From Faecalibacterium prausnitzii (GTDB lineage Bacteria > Bacillota > Clostridia > Oscillospirales > Ruminococcaceae): a stretch of DNA of 64,000 nt. Positions within the stretch are counted from its first letter, which is position 1, and each line of letters begins with the position of its first letter. Position numbers and translations under genes: made by a program. The DNA lies in contig NZ_CP065377.1 of NCBI RefSeq assembly GCF_019967995.1, forward strand, positions 248,001 through 312,000, in the 5' to 3' direction. Shown here in pieces: positions 50,047 to 58,480 of this stretch. The notes under the pieces were generated by a model that worked only from the letters and a program-made list of their open reading frames with translations, was not told the DNA's origin and did not search any database.

Positions 50047-50910
50047 TCATTCGGGGAGCTTCTTGTCGAACGCCGCACGGCGCTGGGTGGAAAGGCGGAA
50101 CATCTCTTCGAGCTTTTCGCGGTCGCCCGCCGCCAGCGCGCTGCGCAGTGCGCCGAGCGCGGCGTCGAACTGGTCGATCTCCGAGATGAGGTTGTCCCTG
50201 TTCCAGAGGAACAGTTCCGCCCACATTTTGTCGTTGATGCGTGCGATGCGGGTCAGATCCCGGAAGGAGTCTCCCGTGTACTCGCACAGCGAGGTGTTGT
50301 CGTTGGCGCACATCAGGCTGACGGCGATGGCATGGCACAGCTGGCTGACATAGCCGACCATCCGGTCATGCTCCTGCACGGTCAGGGTGCAGATGTGTTT
50401 GAATCCCAGCACCTCGGCCAGCTCCCGGACCCAGGCGATGGCCTCCGGGGTATTCTTCCCGGTCGGGGTGATGATGAAGTTTGCCGGGGCAAAATTCACC
50501 TCGGCGGCGTGTTCCACGCTGGAAGTCTCGCGGCCTGCCATCGGGTGGCTGGCGATGAACTCGACCCCCGCCGGGCAGAGGGCCTGCACCGGCTCCACCA
50601 GGCCGGTCTTGACGCCGGACACATCTGTGAAGATGCAGCCGGGCTTGAGGAGCGGGCTGTACGTCCGGAACCACTCGATGAGGGCCGTGGGGTAGAGGCC
50701 GAAGATGATGTGGTCGGCCTCCCGGACAAGGTCTTCAAAATCGTGGGTTTTGCCCCGCTCGATGTAGCCATGGTCGAGCGCGAACTGCAAGTGGCCCTCG
50801 CTGCGGTTGATGCCGTCCACATGGAACCCGGCTTTGGAGAGTTCCAGCGCATATTTGCCGCCCAGCAGGCCGAGGCCCACCACGAGATAACGTTTCGTTT
50901 TATCCAACAT
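50047..50910 (-). CDS. tyrA: Prephenate dehydrogenase
   Basis: A 287-residue NAD-dependent enzyme converting prephenate to 4-hydroxyphenylpyruvate for tyrosine synthesis. The dinucleotide fold is VVGLGLLGGKYALELSKAG, the catalytic histidine is in FIASHPMAGRE, and the helical dimerisation domain follows. No ACT or chorismate mutase domain. Overlaps the end of aroA by 11 bases. Confidence 0.93.
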   Translation of the reverse strand: MLDKTKRYLVVGLGLLGGKYALELSKAGFHVDGINRSEGHLQFALDHGYIERGKTHDFEDLVREADHIIFGLYPTALIEWFRTYSPLLKPGCIFTDVSGVKTGLVEPVQALCPAGVEFIASHPMAGRETSSVEHAAEVNFAPANFIITPTGKNTPEAIAWVRELAEVLGFKHICTLTVQEHDRMVGYVSQLCHAIAVSLMCANDNTSLCEYTGDSFRDLTRIARINDKMWAELFLWNRDNLISEIDQFDAALGALRSALAAGDREKLEEMFRLSTQRRAAFDKKLPE

Positions 50911-52174
50911 CTTCTACCTCCGCGCCCAATGGCTTGATGGCTGTAAAGAAATTCGGCCAGCTCTTCGTGATGGCCTCGGCGCCGTCGATGGGCAGCCGCA
51001 GCCCCGCCGCCAGTGCCAGCACCGACAGGCTCATGACGACCCGGTGGTCGTTGTGGCCGGAGAGGACGCCGTCCGGCGCATGGAGCGCCCCGGCACAGCC
51101 CTCGATGGTGATGGTGCCGCCCGCGCTGGACAGCACCCCGCCGCATTTGCGCAGCTCTGTTTCCATGGCCTCGATGCGGTCGCTCTCCTTGATGCGGAGG
51201 CGTTCCGCGTTCCGGATGACCGTCTGCCCCTCGCAGAACAGGCCCAGCACCATCAGCACCGGGCCGAGGTCGGGGCAGTCGGCCAGGTCGATGTCCGTGC
51301 CGTGGAGCGGCGCTTTCCGGAAGACGATGCCCTGTTCGGTGCGGGAGAAGTCGCCCCCGCACCGGCGCAGGATGTCCAGAATGGCCGCGTCGCCCTGCAA
51401 GGTCGGTTCGGCCAGACCGGTCAGCGTGACGCCGCCGGTGACAGCCCCCAGCACCGCCGGGAAGGCCGCCTGGCTGTAATCGCCCTCGACAGTGTAGTCA
51501 CAGGGACGGTATGCCTGCCCGCCGGGGATCTCCAGCGTCGTTTCGTCCACCCACCGGCTCGTGACGCCGAACGCCGCCTGAACGGACCGGGTCATGTCGA
51601 TGTAGCTGCGGCTCTCCACCGGCGGGAGAAGGTGAAGGGTGCTGGTGCCGCCCAGCAGCGGCAGGGCGAACAGCAGCCCGCTGATGAACTGGCTGGACAC
51701 ATTGCCCGCCAGCGTATAGTCCCCGCTGGAGAGCGCCCCCTCCACGGTCAGGCCGGAAGGACTCTGCACAAAGCGGAGGCCCTGCTCCCGGTACAGCGCT
51801 TCATACACCGACTGGGGCCGCTCCATCAGCCGCCCGCGGCCCACAAAGGTCACTTCCTGACCGGTGAGGCTGGCCAGCGGGATGAGGAAGCGCAGGGTGC
51901 TGCCGCTCTCGCAGCAGTCCACCGGGGCTTCCACGGGCAGAAAGCGGCCCAGGCCCTCCACGACCGCATCGTTCCCGCCGGTGGTGACGCGGGCGCAGAG
52001 CTGGCCCGCCGCCGCGAGGGTGGCGGCGATATCCTTGCTGAACTCCAGATTCCGGATGTGCGAGATGCCCTTTGCCAGCGCCGCACAGAGCACAGCCCGG
52101 TGCGCCATGCTCTTGCTGGGCGGGGCCATAATGACTCCGTCAATGTTTCTGTCTGGTTGGATCGTGATCTGCAT
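50900..52174 (-). CDS. aroA: 3-phosphoshikimate 1-carboxyvinyltransferase (EPSP synthase)
   Basis: A 424-residue enzyme joining shikimate-3-phosphate and PEP. Features: PPSKSMAHRAVLCAALA, ESGSTLRFLIPLA, SGDYTLAGNVSSQFISGLL, RIKESDRIEAMETELRKCGG, GHNDHRVVMSLSVLA. The segment at the glyphosate-sensitive site reads CESGSTLRFL, where class I enzymes have NAGTAMRPL, so it belongs to the class II type. AAGGAGGG is 6 bases before the start at 52174. Confidence 0.96.
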   Translation of the reverse strand: MQITIQPDRNIDGVIMAPPSKSMAHRAVLCAALAKGISHIRNLEFSKDIAATLAAAGQLCARVTTGGNDAVVEGLGRFLPVEAPVDCCESGSTLRFLIPLASLTGQEVTFVGRGRLMERPQSVYEALYREQGLRFVQSPSGLTVEGALSSGDYTLAGNVSSQFISGLLFALPLLGGTSTLHLLPPVESRSYIDMTRSVQAAFGVTSRWVDETTLEIPGGQAYRPCDYTVEGDYSQAAFPAVLGAVTGGVTLTGLAEPTLQGDAAILDILRRCGGDFSRTEQGIVFRKAPLHGTDIDLADCPDLGPVLMVLGLFCEGQTVIRNAERLRIKESDRIEAMETELRKCGGVLSSAGGTITIEGCAGALHAPDGVLSGHNDHRVVMSLSVLALAAGLRLPIDGAEAITKSWPNFFTAIKPLGAEVEDVG

Positions 52175-52207
52175 TTGCAGCCCTCCTTCTGCCCGTTCTG
52201 CCAAACG

Positions 52208-52241
52208 CTCTCCCTGCGGGAGAGCTGGGGCCTGAGAGGGT
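52208..52241. repeat. Partial dispersed repeat between aroF and aroA
   Basis: GCTCTCCCTGCGGGAGAGC and CTGAGAGGG: a fragment of the same palindromic family. Its last bases touch the stop codon of the DAHP synthase gene. Confidence 0.55.
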
Positions 52242-53257
52242 CACATCTCCCGCCCGATGGCCCATGCGACCTGGCGGCACTTGGCCATGGCCTGTGCAAA
52301 GCTGTCCGGGGTCAGGCACTGGGCACCGTCGCTCCATGCGTGGCGGGGGTCGTAGTGAACCTCCACTTCCAGACCGTCGGCACCGGCGGCCACCGCAGCG
52401 ATCATCATCGGCTCCACGAGGTTGGCCTTGCCGGTGGCGTGGCTGGGGTCCACGATGACGGGCAGATGGGTCTTTTCGTGGATGATGGGCACGGCGGAAA
52501 GGTCCAGCGTGTTGCGGGTATACTTTTCAAACGTGCGGATGCCGCGCTCGCAGAGGATGACCTGCTCGTTGCCGCCGGCCATGATGTACTCGGCGCTCAT
52601 GATCCACTCCTCGATGGTGTTGCACAGGCCGCGCTTGAGCAGGACCGGCTTGTGCATCTTGCCCACGGCCTTGAGCAGCTGGAAATTCTGCATGTTGCGG
52701 GCACCGATCTGCACGACATCGACATACTCTTCAAACTCCGGGATGCGGTCTTCGCTCATCAGCTCGGAGACGATGGGCAGGCCGGTGGCCTCGCGGGCCT
52801 TGACCATGTCGAGGATGCCCTCGGTCTCCAGACCCTGGAAGGAGTAGGGAGAGGTGCGGGGCTTGTAGGCACCGCCGCGGAAGAGGGCAGCACCGCCGGC
52901 CTTGACGCTCTGGGCGATGCGCAGGGCCTGCTCCTCGCTCTCGATGCTGCACGGGCCGGCCATGACGGCAATCTTCTCCCGGCCGCCGATCCGGACGCCG
53001 CCGCAGTCGATGACCGAGTCGGCGGGATGGAACAGGCGGTTGGCGCGCTTATACGGGGCCGACACACGGGTCACGTTGTCGATCCAGGGGTTGGCGAGCA
53101 CATCGCGCTCGTCGATCTTGGTGGTGTCGCCCACCAGACCGAAGACGTTGTAGTCCTTGCCGGTGATCAGGGTGACATCGAGGCCCTGCTTTTCAAAGCG
53201 GTCCACGATCTTTTCCAGTTCTTCCTTCGGGGTGCCTTTTTTCGTCGAAATGATCAT
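52241..53257 (-). CDS. aroF: 3-deoxy-7-phosphoheptulonate synthase (DAHP synthase, type I beta)
   Basis: A 338-residue enzyme condensing PEP and erythrose-4-phosphate, first step of the shikimate pathway. Residues 1-70 form the ferredoxin-like regulatory domain found in type I-beta enzymes (EELEKIVDRFEKQGLDVTLI). The barrel carries MAGPCSIESEEQ, GGAYKPRTSPYSFQGLE, ARNMQNFQLLKAVGK, PVLLKRG and VDPSHATGK. The N-terminal domain suggests feedback inhibition by Phe/Tyr or an intermediate. Confidence 0.95.
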   Translation of the reverse strand: MIISTKKGTPKEELEKIVDRFEKQGLDVTLITGKDYNVFGLVGDTTKIDERDVLANPWIDNVTRVSAPYKRANRLFHPADSVIDCGGVRIGGREKIAVMAGPCSIESEEQALRIAQSVKAGGAALFRGGAYKPRTSPYSFQGLETEGILDMVKAREATGLPIVSELMSEDRIPEFEEYVDVVQIGARNMQNFQLLKAVGKMHKPVLLKRGLCNTIEEWIMSAEYIMAGGNEQVILCERGIRTFEKYTRNTLDLSAVPIIHEKTHLPVIVDPSHATGKANLVEPMMIAAVAAGADGLEVEVHYDPRHAWSDGAQCLTPDSFAQAMAKCRQVAWAIGREM

Positions 53258-53299
53258 CTTCTTGCATTCCTTTCCCTTTTATCAACGTGTCAACGTGTC

Positions 53300-53332
53300 A
53301 ACCTCTCAGTCTGCTTCGCAGACTGAGAGGTT
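53300..53332. repeat. Hairpin repeat between the aroQ-like and aroF genes
   Basis: AACCTCTCAGTCTGC-TTC-GCAGACTGAGAGGTT, a perfect 15-bp stem, preceded by tandem CAACGTGT units (53284-53302). It shares the CTCTCAG end with the dispersed repeats and may act as an mRNA-stabilising or attenuating stem. Confidence 0.75.
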
Positions 53333-53339
53333 TCTTTCT

Positions 53340-53804
53340 TTACTGCACCATGTGCGATTGTGCGCCGCCGTCCAGCCGGAGCAGCTGCACCAGATAACTG
53401 CATGCGTGGAGATAGCCGCCGATGCCCTCGCCCGCAAAGCGGCCCTGACAGCCGAACGAGACGACGTCCGTGTTCCGGAACGGCTCCCGGCCGCTGGGTT
53501 CGCTCATGAGCACCTCCACGGCGGGCACACCGCAGAGCTGCAGCGCTTCCAGAATGGCCACGCTGTAATAGGCATAGCCGCCCGGATTGAGGATGATGCC
53601 GTCGGCGCGGCCTGCGGCCGACTGGATCTCATCAATGATGTCGCCCTCGTGGTTGGACTGGAAGAAATCCGGCTCGATGCCCATCTGCTGGCAGCAGACG
53701 TCCAGATAATCCAGCAGGCCGTTGTAGTCCACTTCGCCCTCCACACCGGGCTCGGTGAAGCGGGCGATGTTGACGTTTGGCCCGTTAATGAACAAAAATC
53801 GCAT
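53340..53804 (-). CDS. AroQ-like (type II 3-dehydroquinate dehydratase fold) protein lacking catalytic histidines
   Basis: A 154-residue flavodoxin-like protein in the place of aroQ. It keeps FLFINGPNVN, FFQSNHEGDIIDEI and GIILNPGGYA with Asn73. The catalytic base histidine of AroQ (THTS motif) is Tyr79 here (YAYYS), and the second active-site histidine (EVHIS) is Leu99 (EVLMS). The lid loop with Arg and Tyr is also altered (FTEPGVEGEVDY). Either a divergent enzyme or a non-catalytic paralogue. Start at 53804 overlaps the aroE-aroK fusion end by 20 bases. Most annotation would call it aroQ; I leave the symbol empty. Confidence 0.75.
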   Translation of the reverse strand: MRFLFINGPNVNIARFTEPGVEGEVDYNGLLDYLDVCCQQMGIEPDFFQSNHEGDIIDEIQSAAGRADGIILNPGGYAYYSVAILEALQLCGVPAVEVLMSEPSGREPFRNTDVVSFGCQGRFAGEGIGGYLHACSYLVQLLRLDGGAQSHMVQ

Positions 53805-55047
53805 CCAATGCCTCCAGTGCCGCTGCAACGGCGTCTGCAACGGTCGTTTCGTTCGGGATGACCGCATCGGCTGCGGCCAGATAGAGCGGGCGGCGCTGGG
53901 CTTCCATGGTCTTCAGCGCCTCGGCGCTGGTGGAAAGCGGACGCCCGCCGCCCACGGTCAGGGCGTCCAGCGGGCGGTCGATGAAGAGCACCACGCCGTT
54001 CTGCCGCAGGGCTCGCAGGTTTTCGGGCCGCTTGACGACCCCGCCCCCGCAGGAAAGCACCTGACGGCCCTCTCTGGCAAAGCGGGCGGTCTGCTCGACC
54101 TCCCGTGCCCGGAAGCCGTCCTCGCCCTCTGCGGCGAAGAGGTCCGGGATGCTGCATCCCGCGGCCCGGACGATCTCCTCATCCAGGTCCACGAACCGCT
54201 TGCCCAGCCGGTCGGCCAGCGCGCGGCCGATGGTCGTTTTGCCGCAGGAGGGCATCCCGATGAGCGCCACGTTCAGCTGCTCTTTCCGGAGCTGGGCGGT
54301 GATGGCGCGGATCTCGGCCGGGGCATCGTCAAACTTGCGGTCCAGGAAGTATTCCGCCGCATACACGGCCTGGGCCACCAGCATTTCGAGGCCGCCCACG
54401 GCCACCGGCACACCCGCCTCCTCGGCGCGCAGGATCAGTTCCGTTTTGTCCGGATTGTAGACCACGTCGAGGACGGCTTCCAGCCCCGGCATCGCGGCCA
54501 CATCCAGATGACAGCCCCCCACGTTCGGGTACATGCCCGCCGGGGTGGTGTTGATGACAATGTCGGCCCCGCTGTGAACGGCTTCCGCATAGGAAAGCTC
54601 GCCCTTTTCGGGGTCCGGATGCCGGCTGACGGTCAGCACTCTGGCCGCGCCCTTATCTTTTGCCACGGCGCTCGTGGTGTTGTGGGTGCCGCCGGTGCCC
54701 AGAATGAGGACGGTCCGGCCCGCGAACTCCACGCCGTGAGCATCGGCCAGGTAGGCAAAGCCGAGATAGTCGGTGTTATAGCCGTAGAGCAGGCCGTTCC
54801 GGTTCACGACCGTGTTCACGGCTCCGATGGCCTTGGCGCGCGGGTCGATGTAGGAGCAGGATCCCATGACCAGCCGCTTATACGGGATGGTCACATTGAT
54901 CGCCTTGAAGGCCCGCCGTGTCAGGAAGGCCCGCGCCTCCTCCTCGGTGGGCAGCGGGCACAGGTCGTACCGGTAGCCGCAGAGCATCTCGTGGATGATC
55001 TTCGAGTACGAGTGCCCCAGTTTGGAGCCGATGAGTCCGTATTCCAT
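53785..55047 (-). CDS. aroEK: Shikimate dehydrogenase-shikimate kinase fusion
   Basis: A 420-residue bifunctional enzyme. Residues 1-250 are AroE: GLIGSKLGHSYSKIIHE, the catalytic lysine K57 in NVTIPYK, D93 in YNTDYLGF, and the NADP fold LILGTGGTHNTTSAV. Residues 258-420 are shikimate kinase with P-loop GMPSCGKTT (264-272), the shikimate-binding DLDEEI, CGGGVV and RPLYLAAAD. It thus carries out steps 4 and 5 of the pathway in one chain. Between aroC and the aroQ-like gene. Confidence 0.95.
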   Translation of the reverse strand: MEYGLIGSKLGHSYSKIIHEMLCGYRYDLCPLPTEEEARAFLTRRAFKAINVTIPYKRLVMGSCSYIDPRAKAIGAVNTVVNRNGLLYGYNTDYLGFAYLADAHGVEFAGRTVLILGTGGTHNTTSAVAKDKGAARVLTVSRHPDPEKGELSYAEAVHSGADIVINTTPAGMYPNVGGCHLDVAAMPGLEAVLDVVYNPDKTELILRAEEAGVPVAVGGLEMLVAQAVYAAEYFLDRKFDDAPAEIRAITAQLRKEQLNVALIGMPSCGKTTIGRALADRLGKRFVDLDEEIVRAAGCSIPDLFAAEGEDGFRAREVEQTARFAREGRQVLSCGGGVVKRPENLRALRQNGVVLFIDRPLDALTVGGGRPLSTSAEALKTMEAQRRPLYLAAADAVIPNETTVADAVAAALEALDAIFVH

Positions 55048-56196
55048 TTACAGCTCCTCCTTGCGGTAAGCGGTGGGCTGTTCCATCCAGGCCATGCCGT
55101 ACTTCGCGGTCAGCAGGTCGCCGACGGCTAGCGCCGCCGCGCAGGTCTGCACGATGGCCGCACGGGGCACGATGCAGGGGTCGTGACGGCCCTGGATGGA
55201 AAGTTCCGCGTTCTGTTTTGCAATGTAATCCACGGTGTCCTGTGGTTTGTAGATGCTGGGCGTGGGCTTGACCACGGTGCGGAAGACGACCGGCATCCCG
55301 TTGGAGATGCCGCCGTTCAGGCCCGCGTTGTGGTTGGTAGCCGTCACGATGCGGCCCCCCTGCATCCGGAAGGCATCGTTCGCCTTGCTGCCCTTCAGGT
55401 CGGCGAAGCCAAAGCCGGTGCCGAACTCGATGCCCTTGACGGCCGGGACCGAGAAGGCCATGTGGGCCAGCTCGCTTTCCACGCTGTCAAAATAGGGTTC
55501 GCCGATGCCTGCGGGCAGGCCGAGGATGGCGGTCTCCAGCGTACCGCCCACACTGTCGCCTGCGCTGCCTGCGGCGCGGATGGCCGCTTTCATCGGCTCT
55601 TCGGCTTCTCCGTTCAGCAGAGCGAAGCCATCGCCCCGGCTCAGCAGCGCTTCGGCCTGCGCCCCCAGTGCCGCCGGGTCATCCAGCGCAAAGGGGGTGT
55701 CCGCAACGCCCGCGCACCGCCCGATGTGGGTCACGATGTTGATGCCGGCCCGGTCGAGGGCACCCAGCACCACCGCACCGCCTGCCACCAGCGCCGCCGT
55801 GATGCGGCCGGAAAAGTGTCCGCCGCCCCGCGCATCCTGAAAGCCGTGGTATTTGGCATAGGCTGTGTAATCCGCATGGCCGGGGCGGAGCAGGTCGGCG
55901 GTCCTGGCATAGTCGCCGCTGCGGGTGTTCTGGTTCTCGATCATCAGGGCGATGGCGGTGCCGGTCGTCCGGCCGTTCACAACGCCGGAGAGGAACTGCA
56001 CCCGGTCCGCCTCCACGCGGGGGGTGGACAGGCCGTCGCCCCGCGCCCGGCGCTTGTCCATGCAGGCGGCGAGGAACGCCTCATCCACCGGCACCCCCGC
56101 CGCCATGCCGTCCAGCACGGCGCCGATAGCGCGGCCATGGCTCTCGCCGAAGATGGTCAGGGAGAGGGCAGACCCGAACGTGTTCTTCATGGTCAT
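55048..56196 (-). CDS. aroC: Chorismate synthase
   Basis: A 382-residue FMN-dependent enzyme making chorismate from EPSP. N-terminal signature LTIFGESHGRAIGAVLDG; DYTAYAKYHGFQDARGGGHFSGR and AGINIVTHIG follow, and the C-terminal part has GFGFADLKGSKANDAF and NAGLNGGISNGMPV. The start overlaps the aroB stop as ATGA. Full length. Confidence 0.96.
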   Translation of the reverse strand: MTMKNTFGSALSLTIFGESHGRAIGAVLDGMAAGVPVDEAFLAACMDKRRARGDGLSTPRVEADRVQFLSGVVNGRTTGTAIALMIENQNTRSGDYARTADLLRPGHADYTAYAKYHGFQDARGGGHFSGRITAALVAGGAVVLGALDRAGINIVTHIGRCAGVADTPFALDDPAALGAQAEALLSRGDGFALLNGEAEEPMKAAIRAAGSAGDSVGGTLETAILGLPAGIGEPYFDSVESELAHMAFSVPAVKGIEFGTGFGFADLKGSKANDAFRMQGGRIVTATNHNAGLNGGISNGMPVVFRTVVKPTPSIYKPQDTVDYIAKQNAELSIQGRHDPCIVPRAAIVQTCAAALAVGDLLTAKYGMAWMEQPTAYRKEEL

Positions 56197-57236
56197 TCCT
56201 CCATACCCAGCAGGGGGCGCAGGCCCTCCACCGGGATGGTCTCAGCGCGCCAGCAGCCCAGACCCGGCACCTTGATGATGGTGATCTGACCGCCCTGCGC
56301 CTTTTTGTCGTGCAGCATCTCGGCCAGCACCTTTTCTTTGTTGTAGGTGGTGCGCAGGGGCAGGCCCAGGCGGCGGTAGACCGCCCGCACCCGCTTTTGC
56401 AGCGCCTTGGATTCGATCATGGGCAGCATCCCCAGCGCCACGCACTCGCCGTGGAACAGGCCCACGGTGCGGCGGCCCTTGATGCCCTTGACGGCTTCGA
56501 TGCCGTGGCCGATGGTGTGGCCGAAGTTGAGGGCCTTGCGCATCCCGCGCTCGGTCTCATCCTGCTCGACGATGTTTTTCTTGAACCGCAGGCTGCGGTA
56601 GATGATCTCGTTGATCTGGCCGTCGATGTCGCCCTTTTCAAAGATGCCGAACAGCTCCGGGTCGGCCAGCAGGCTGGCCTTGACCGCCTCGGCCAGGCCG
56701 TTGATGTAGTGGCGGCGGGGGAGGGTGGCCAGCGTATCCGGGTCCACGATGACCAGTTTAGGCTGCCAGAAGGCACCCACGATGTTCTTGGTATCGCCCA
56801 GATCCACCGCCGTCTTGCCGCCGATGGAGGAATCGATCATCGAGAGCGTGGTGGTGGGGCAGTTGATGAAGTCGATGCCCCGCATATAGATGGAAGCGGC
56901 AAATCCGGCCAGGTCGCCCACGACGCCGCCGCCCACCGCCACGACCAGGTCGCCGCGGCCCATGTTGAAATCGAGCATCTGCTGTAAAACGCTCTCCAGG
57001 ATCTTGAAGCTCTTGCTGGCCTCGCCCTGGGGCACCGTGATGATCCGGGCCTCGCGGCACTGGTCGGCCACCCGCTGGGCATACTGGGCCGGGACGCCGC
57101 TGTCGGTGACGACGGCTACCCTGCGGTCCAGCCGGGCGAACTGGTACAGGTTCTCCAGTGCGCCGTTCTTCAGGATGATGTCATAACTGCGCTCGCCCAG
57201 ATTCATGGTGAGCTTGGTTCCGATAAAATCGCTCAT
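56193..57236 (-). CDS. aroB: 3-dehydroquinate synthase
   Basis: A 347-residue NAD- and zinc-dependent cyclase turning DAHP into 3-dehydroquinate. Features: VPQGEASKSF, VAVGGGVVGDLAGFAASIYMRGIDF with the following NCPTTTLSMIDSSIGGKTAV, and the metal ligands in LNFGHTIGHGIEA. Start overlaps the pheA stop by 4 bases. Confidence 0.96.
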   Translation of the reverse strand: MSDFIGTKLTMNLGERSYDIILKNGALENLYQFARLDRRVAVVTDSGVPAQYAQRVADQCREARIITVPQGEASKSFKILESVLQQMLDFNMGRGDLVVAVGGGVVGDLAGFAASIYMRGIDFINCPTTTLSMIDSSIGGKTAVDLGDTKNIVGAFWQPKLVIVDPDTLATLPRRHYINGLAEAVKASLLADPELFGIFEKGDIDGQINEIIYRSLRFKKNIVEQDETERGMRKALNFGHTIGHGIEAVKGIKGRRTVGLFHGECVALGMLPMIESKALQKRVRAVYRRLGLPLRTTYNKEKVLAEMLHDKKAQGGQITIIKVPGLGCWRAETIPVEGLRPLLGMEE

Positions 57237-58303
57237 TTGTTGTACACTCCTAACAGCCGTACCGTGCGGCAGACATGGTTCAGCGCGCGCAGCAGCGCGG
57301 CGGTCTCTTCGGCGGTGGGGTCGCCCACCAGCTCAACGTAAAAATAGTAATCGAAGGGGACATGGGGCAGCGGGCGGCTCTTGATGGACTCCATATCGTA
57401 GCCGCTGGCACCGATGATCTGGATGACCTCGGCCAGCTTGCCGGGCTTGTTGTCCACCGTGAACAGCAGCGAGAAGCGGTTGCCCGCCGTGGGCTTTTCG
57501 CGGCTGAGGACGATGAACCGGGTGGTGTTGTCGCCATCGGTGTTGATGCTGGGCACCAGAACTTCCAGCCCGTACAGCGCCGCCGTTTCCACGCTGGCGA
57601 TGGCCGCCTGCGTCCGGTCGCCGCTCTCGGCCACGAACTTGGCCGCCATGGCCGTGTTGGGCATGGCCGTGGCCGGCAGGCGGAACTGCTTTAAGAAGGT
57701 CTCGCTCTGGGCAATGGCCTGCTGGTGGCTGTACACATGCTTCAGCTCGCTCAGCGGGGTGCCGGGCAGGACCAGCAGGTTCTGCGAGATGGGCAGGTCG
57801 TACACATCCACGACCCACAGGGCGGGGTGGTTGTAGCACAGGTCCAGCACGGCGGACACATCGCCCGCGTGGCTGTTCTCAAAGGGGACCACGCCATGGG
57901 CTGCATCGCCGCGTTCCACCGCGTCGAAGACTTCGTCCCAGGTGGGGTAGCTGACCGCCTCCGCATGGGGGAAGAGCGCCTTGAGCGCGATGTGCGCAAA
58001 GGCTCCCTCCACGCCCTGATAGGCGGCGCGGTTCCGGCCCAGCACCTCGGCCTCGTACTGCTTGGCCACATCCATCATGTGCTGTACGTGGTCGCGGTAA
58101 TAGGGGCGCAGGGCAGGGTCCTGAATGCGTGCTTCGGCCTTGTCCAGCACCACGGCTTCCCGCGCGGCATCGAAGATCGGCAGGCCGTGGGCCTTTTTGT
58201 ATTCGGCGACCGCCAGCACAGCCGCCATCCGCCGCTCGAACAGCGCGGCCAGCGCGGCGTCCACCGTGTCGATCTCCCGGCGGGCTTTGTCCAGTGCGTC
58301 CAT
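57233..58303 (-). CDS. pheA: Bifunctional chorismate mutase / prephenate dehydratase
   Basis: A 356-residue enzyme for phenylalanine synthesis. Residues 1-85 are an AroQ-class chorismate mutase (DALDKARREIDTVDAALAAL, ERRMAAVLAVAEYK). Residues 95-275 are the periplasmic-binding-fold prephenate dehydratase (YQGVEGAFAHIALK, VPFENSHAGDV, DNTTRFIVLSRE with the TRF motif). The ACT domain from about 285 (KPGKLAEVIQIIGASGYDMESIKSRP) is the Phe sensor; the usual GALV and ESRP motifs are changed. Start 58303 is chosen for spacing to AAAGGA. First gene of the operon. Confidence 0.92.
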   Translation of the reverse strand: MDALDKARREIDTVDAALAALFERRMAAVLAVAEYKKAHGLPIFDAAREAVVLDKAEARIQDPALRPYYRDHVQHMMDVAKQYEAEVLGRNRAAYQGVEGAFAHIALKALFPHAEAVSYPTWDEVFDAVERGDAAHGVVPFENSHAGDVSAVLDLCYNHPALWVVDVYDLPISQNLLVLPGTPLSELKHVYSHQQAIAQSETFLKQFRLPATAMPNTAMAAKFVAESGDRTQAAIASVETAALYGLEVLVPSINTDGDNTTRFIVLSREKPTAGNRFSLLFTVDNKPGKLAEVIQIIGASGYDMESIKSRPLPHVPFDYYFYVELVGDPTAEETAALLRALNHVCRTVRLLGVYNK

Positions 58304-58350
58304 GGGTTCCACATCCTTTGTTTTCATGATACCGGAGATGATACGGAATG

Positions 58351-58379
58351 AGTATACCATAACCCGGACACAGAAACAA
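58351..58379 (-). promoter_or_regulatory. Promoter of the aromatic amino acid operon
   Basis: Minus strand TTGTTT (58374-58379), 17 bases, TATACT (58351-58356). The short leader of about 45 bases repeats CCGTATCAT/CCGGTATCAT; no T-box or trp-like leader was seen. Confidence 0.65.
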
Positions 58380-58436
58380 CAAACCCCGCCCCGGTTCTGT
58401 GCGGAGTTTTTTTCAGATTTTGCTTTGGAAAAACGA

Positions 58437-58472
58437 AAGAGTCTCATCTGCCATCGGGCGGATGAGACTCTT
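58437..58472 (-). terminator. Terminator of the acyltransferase operon
   Basis: AAGAGTCTCATC pairs with GATGAGACTCTT, then TTTCGTTTTT on the minus strand, 9 bases after the small protein stop. Confidence 0.9.
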
Positions 58473-58480
58473 CTGTCGGG

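Noticed and set aside
53284..53302. CRISPR-like or microsatellite array from CAACGTGT units
   Set aside because: Only two full units and a partial; too short to be more than a local slippage product. No CRISPR array was seen anywhere in the window.
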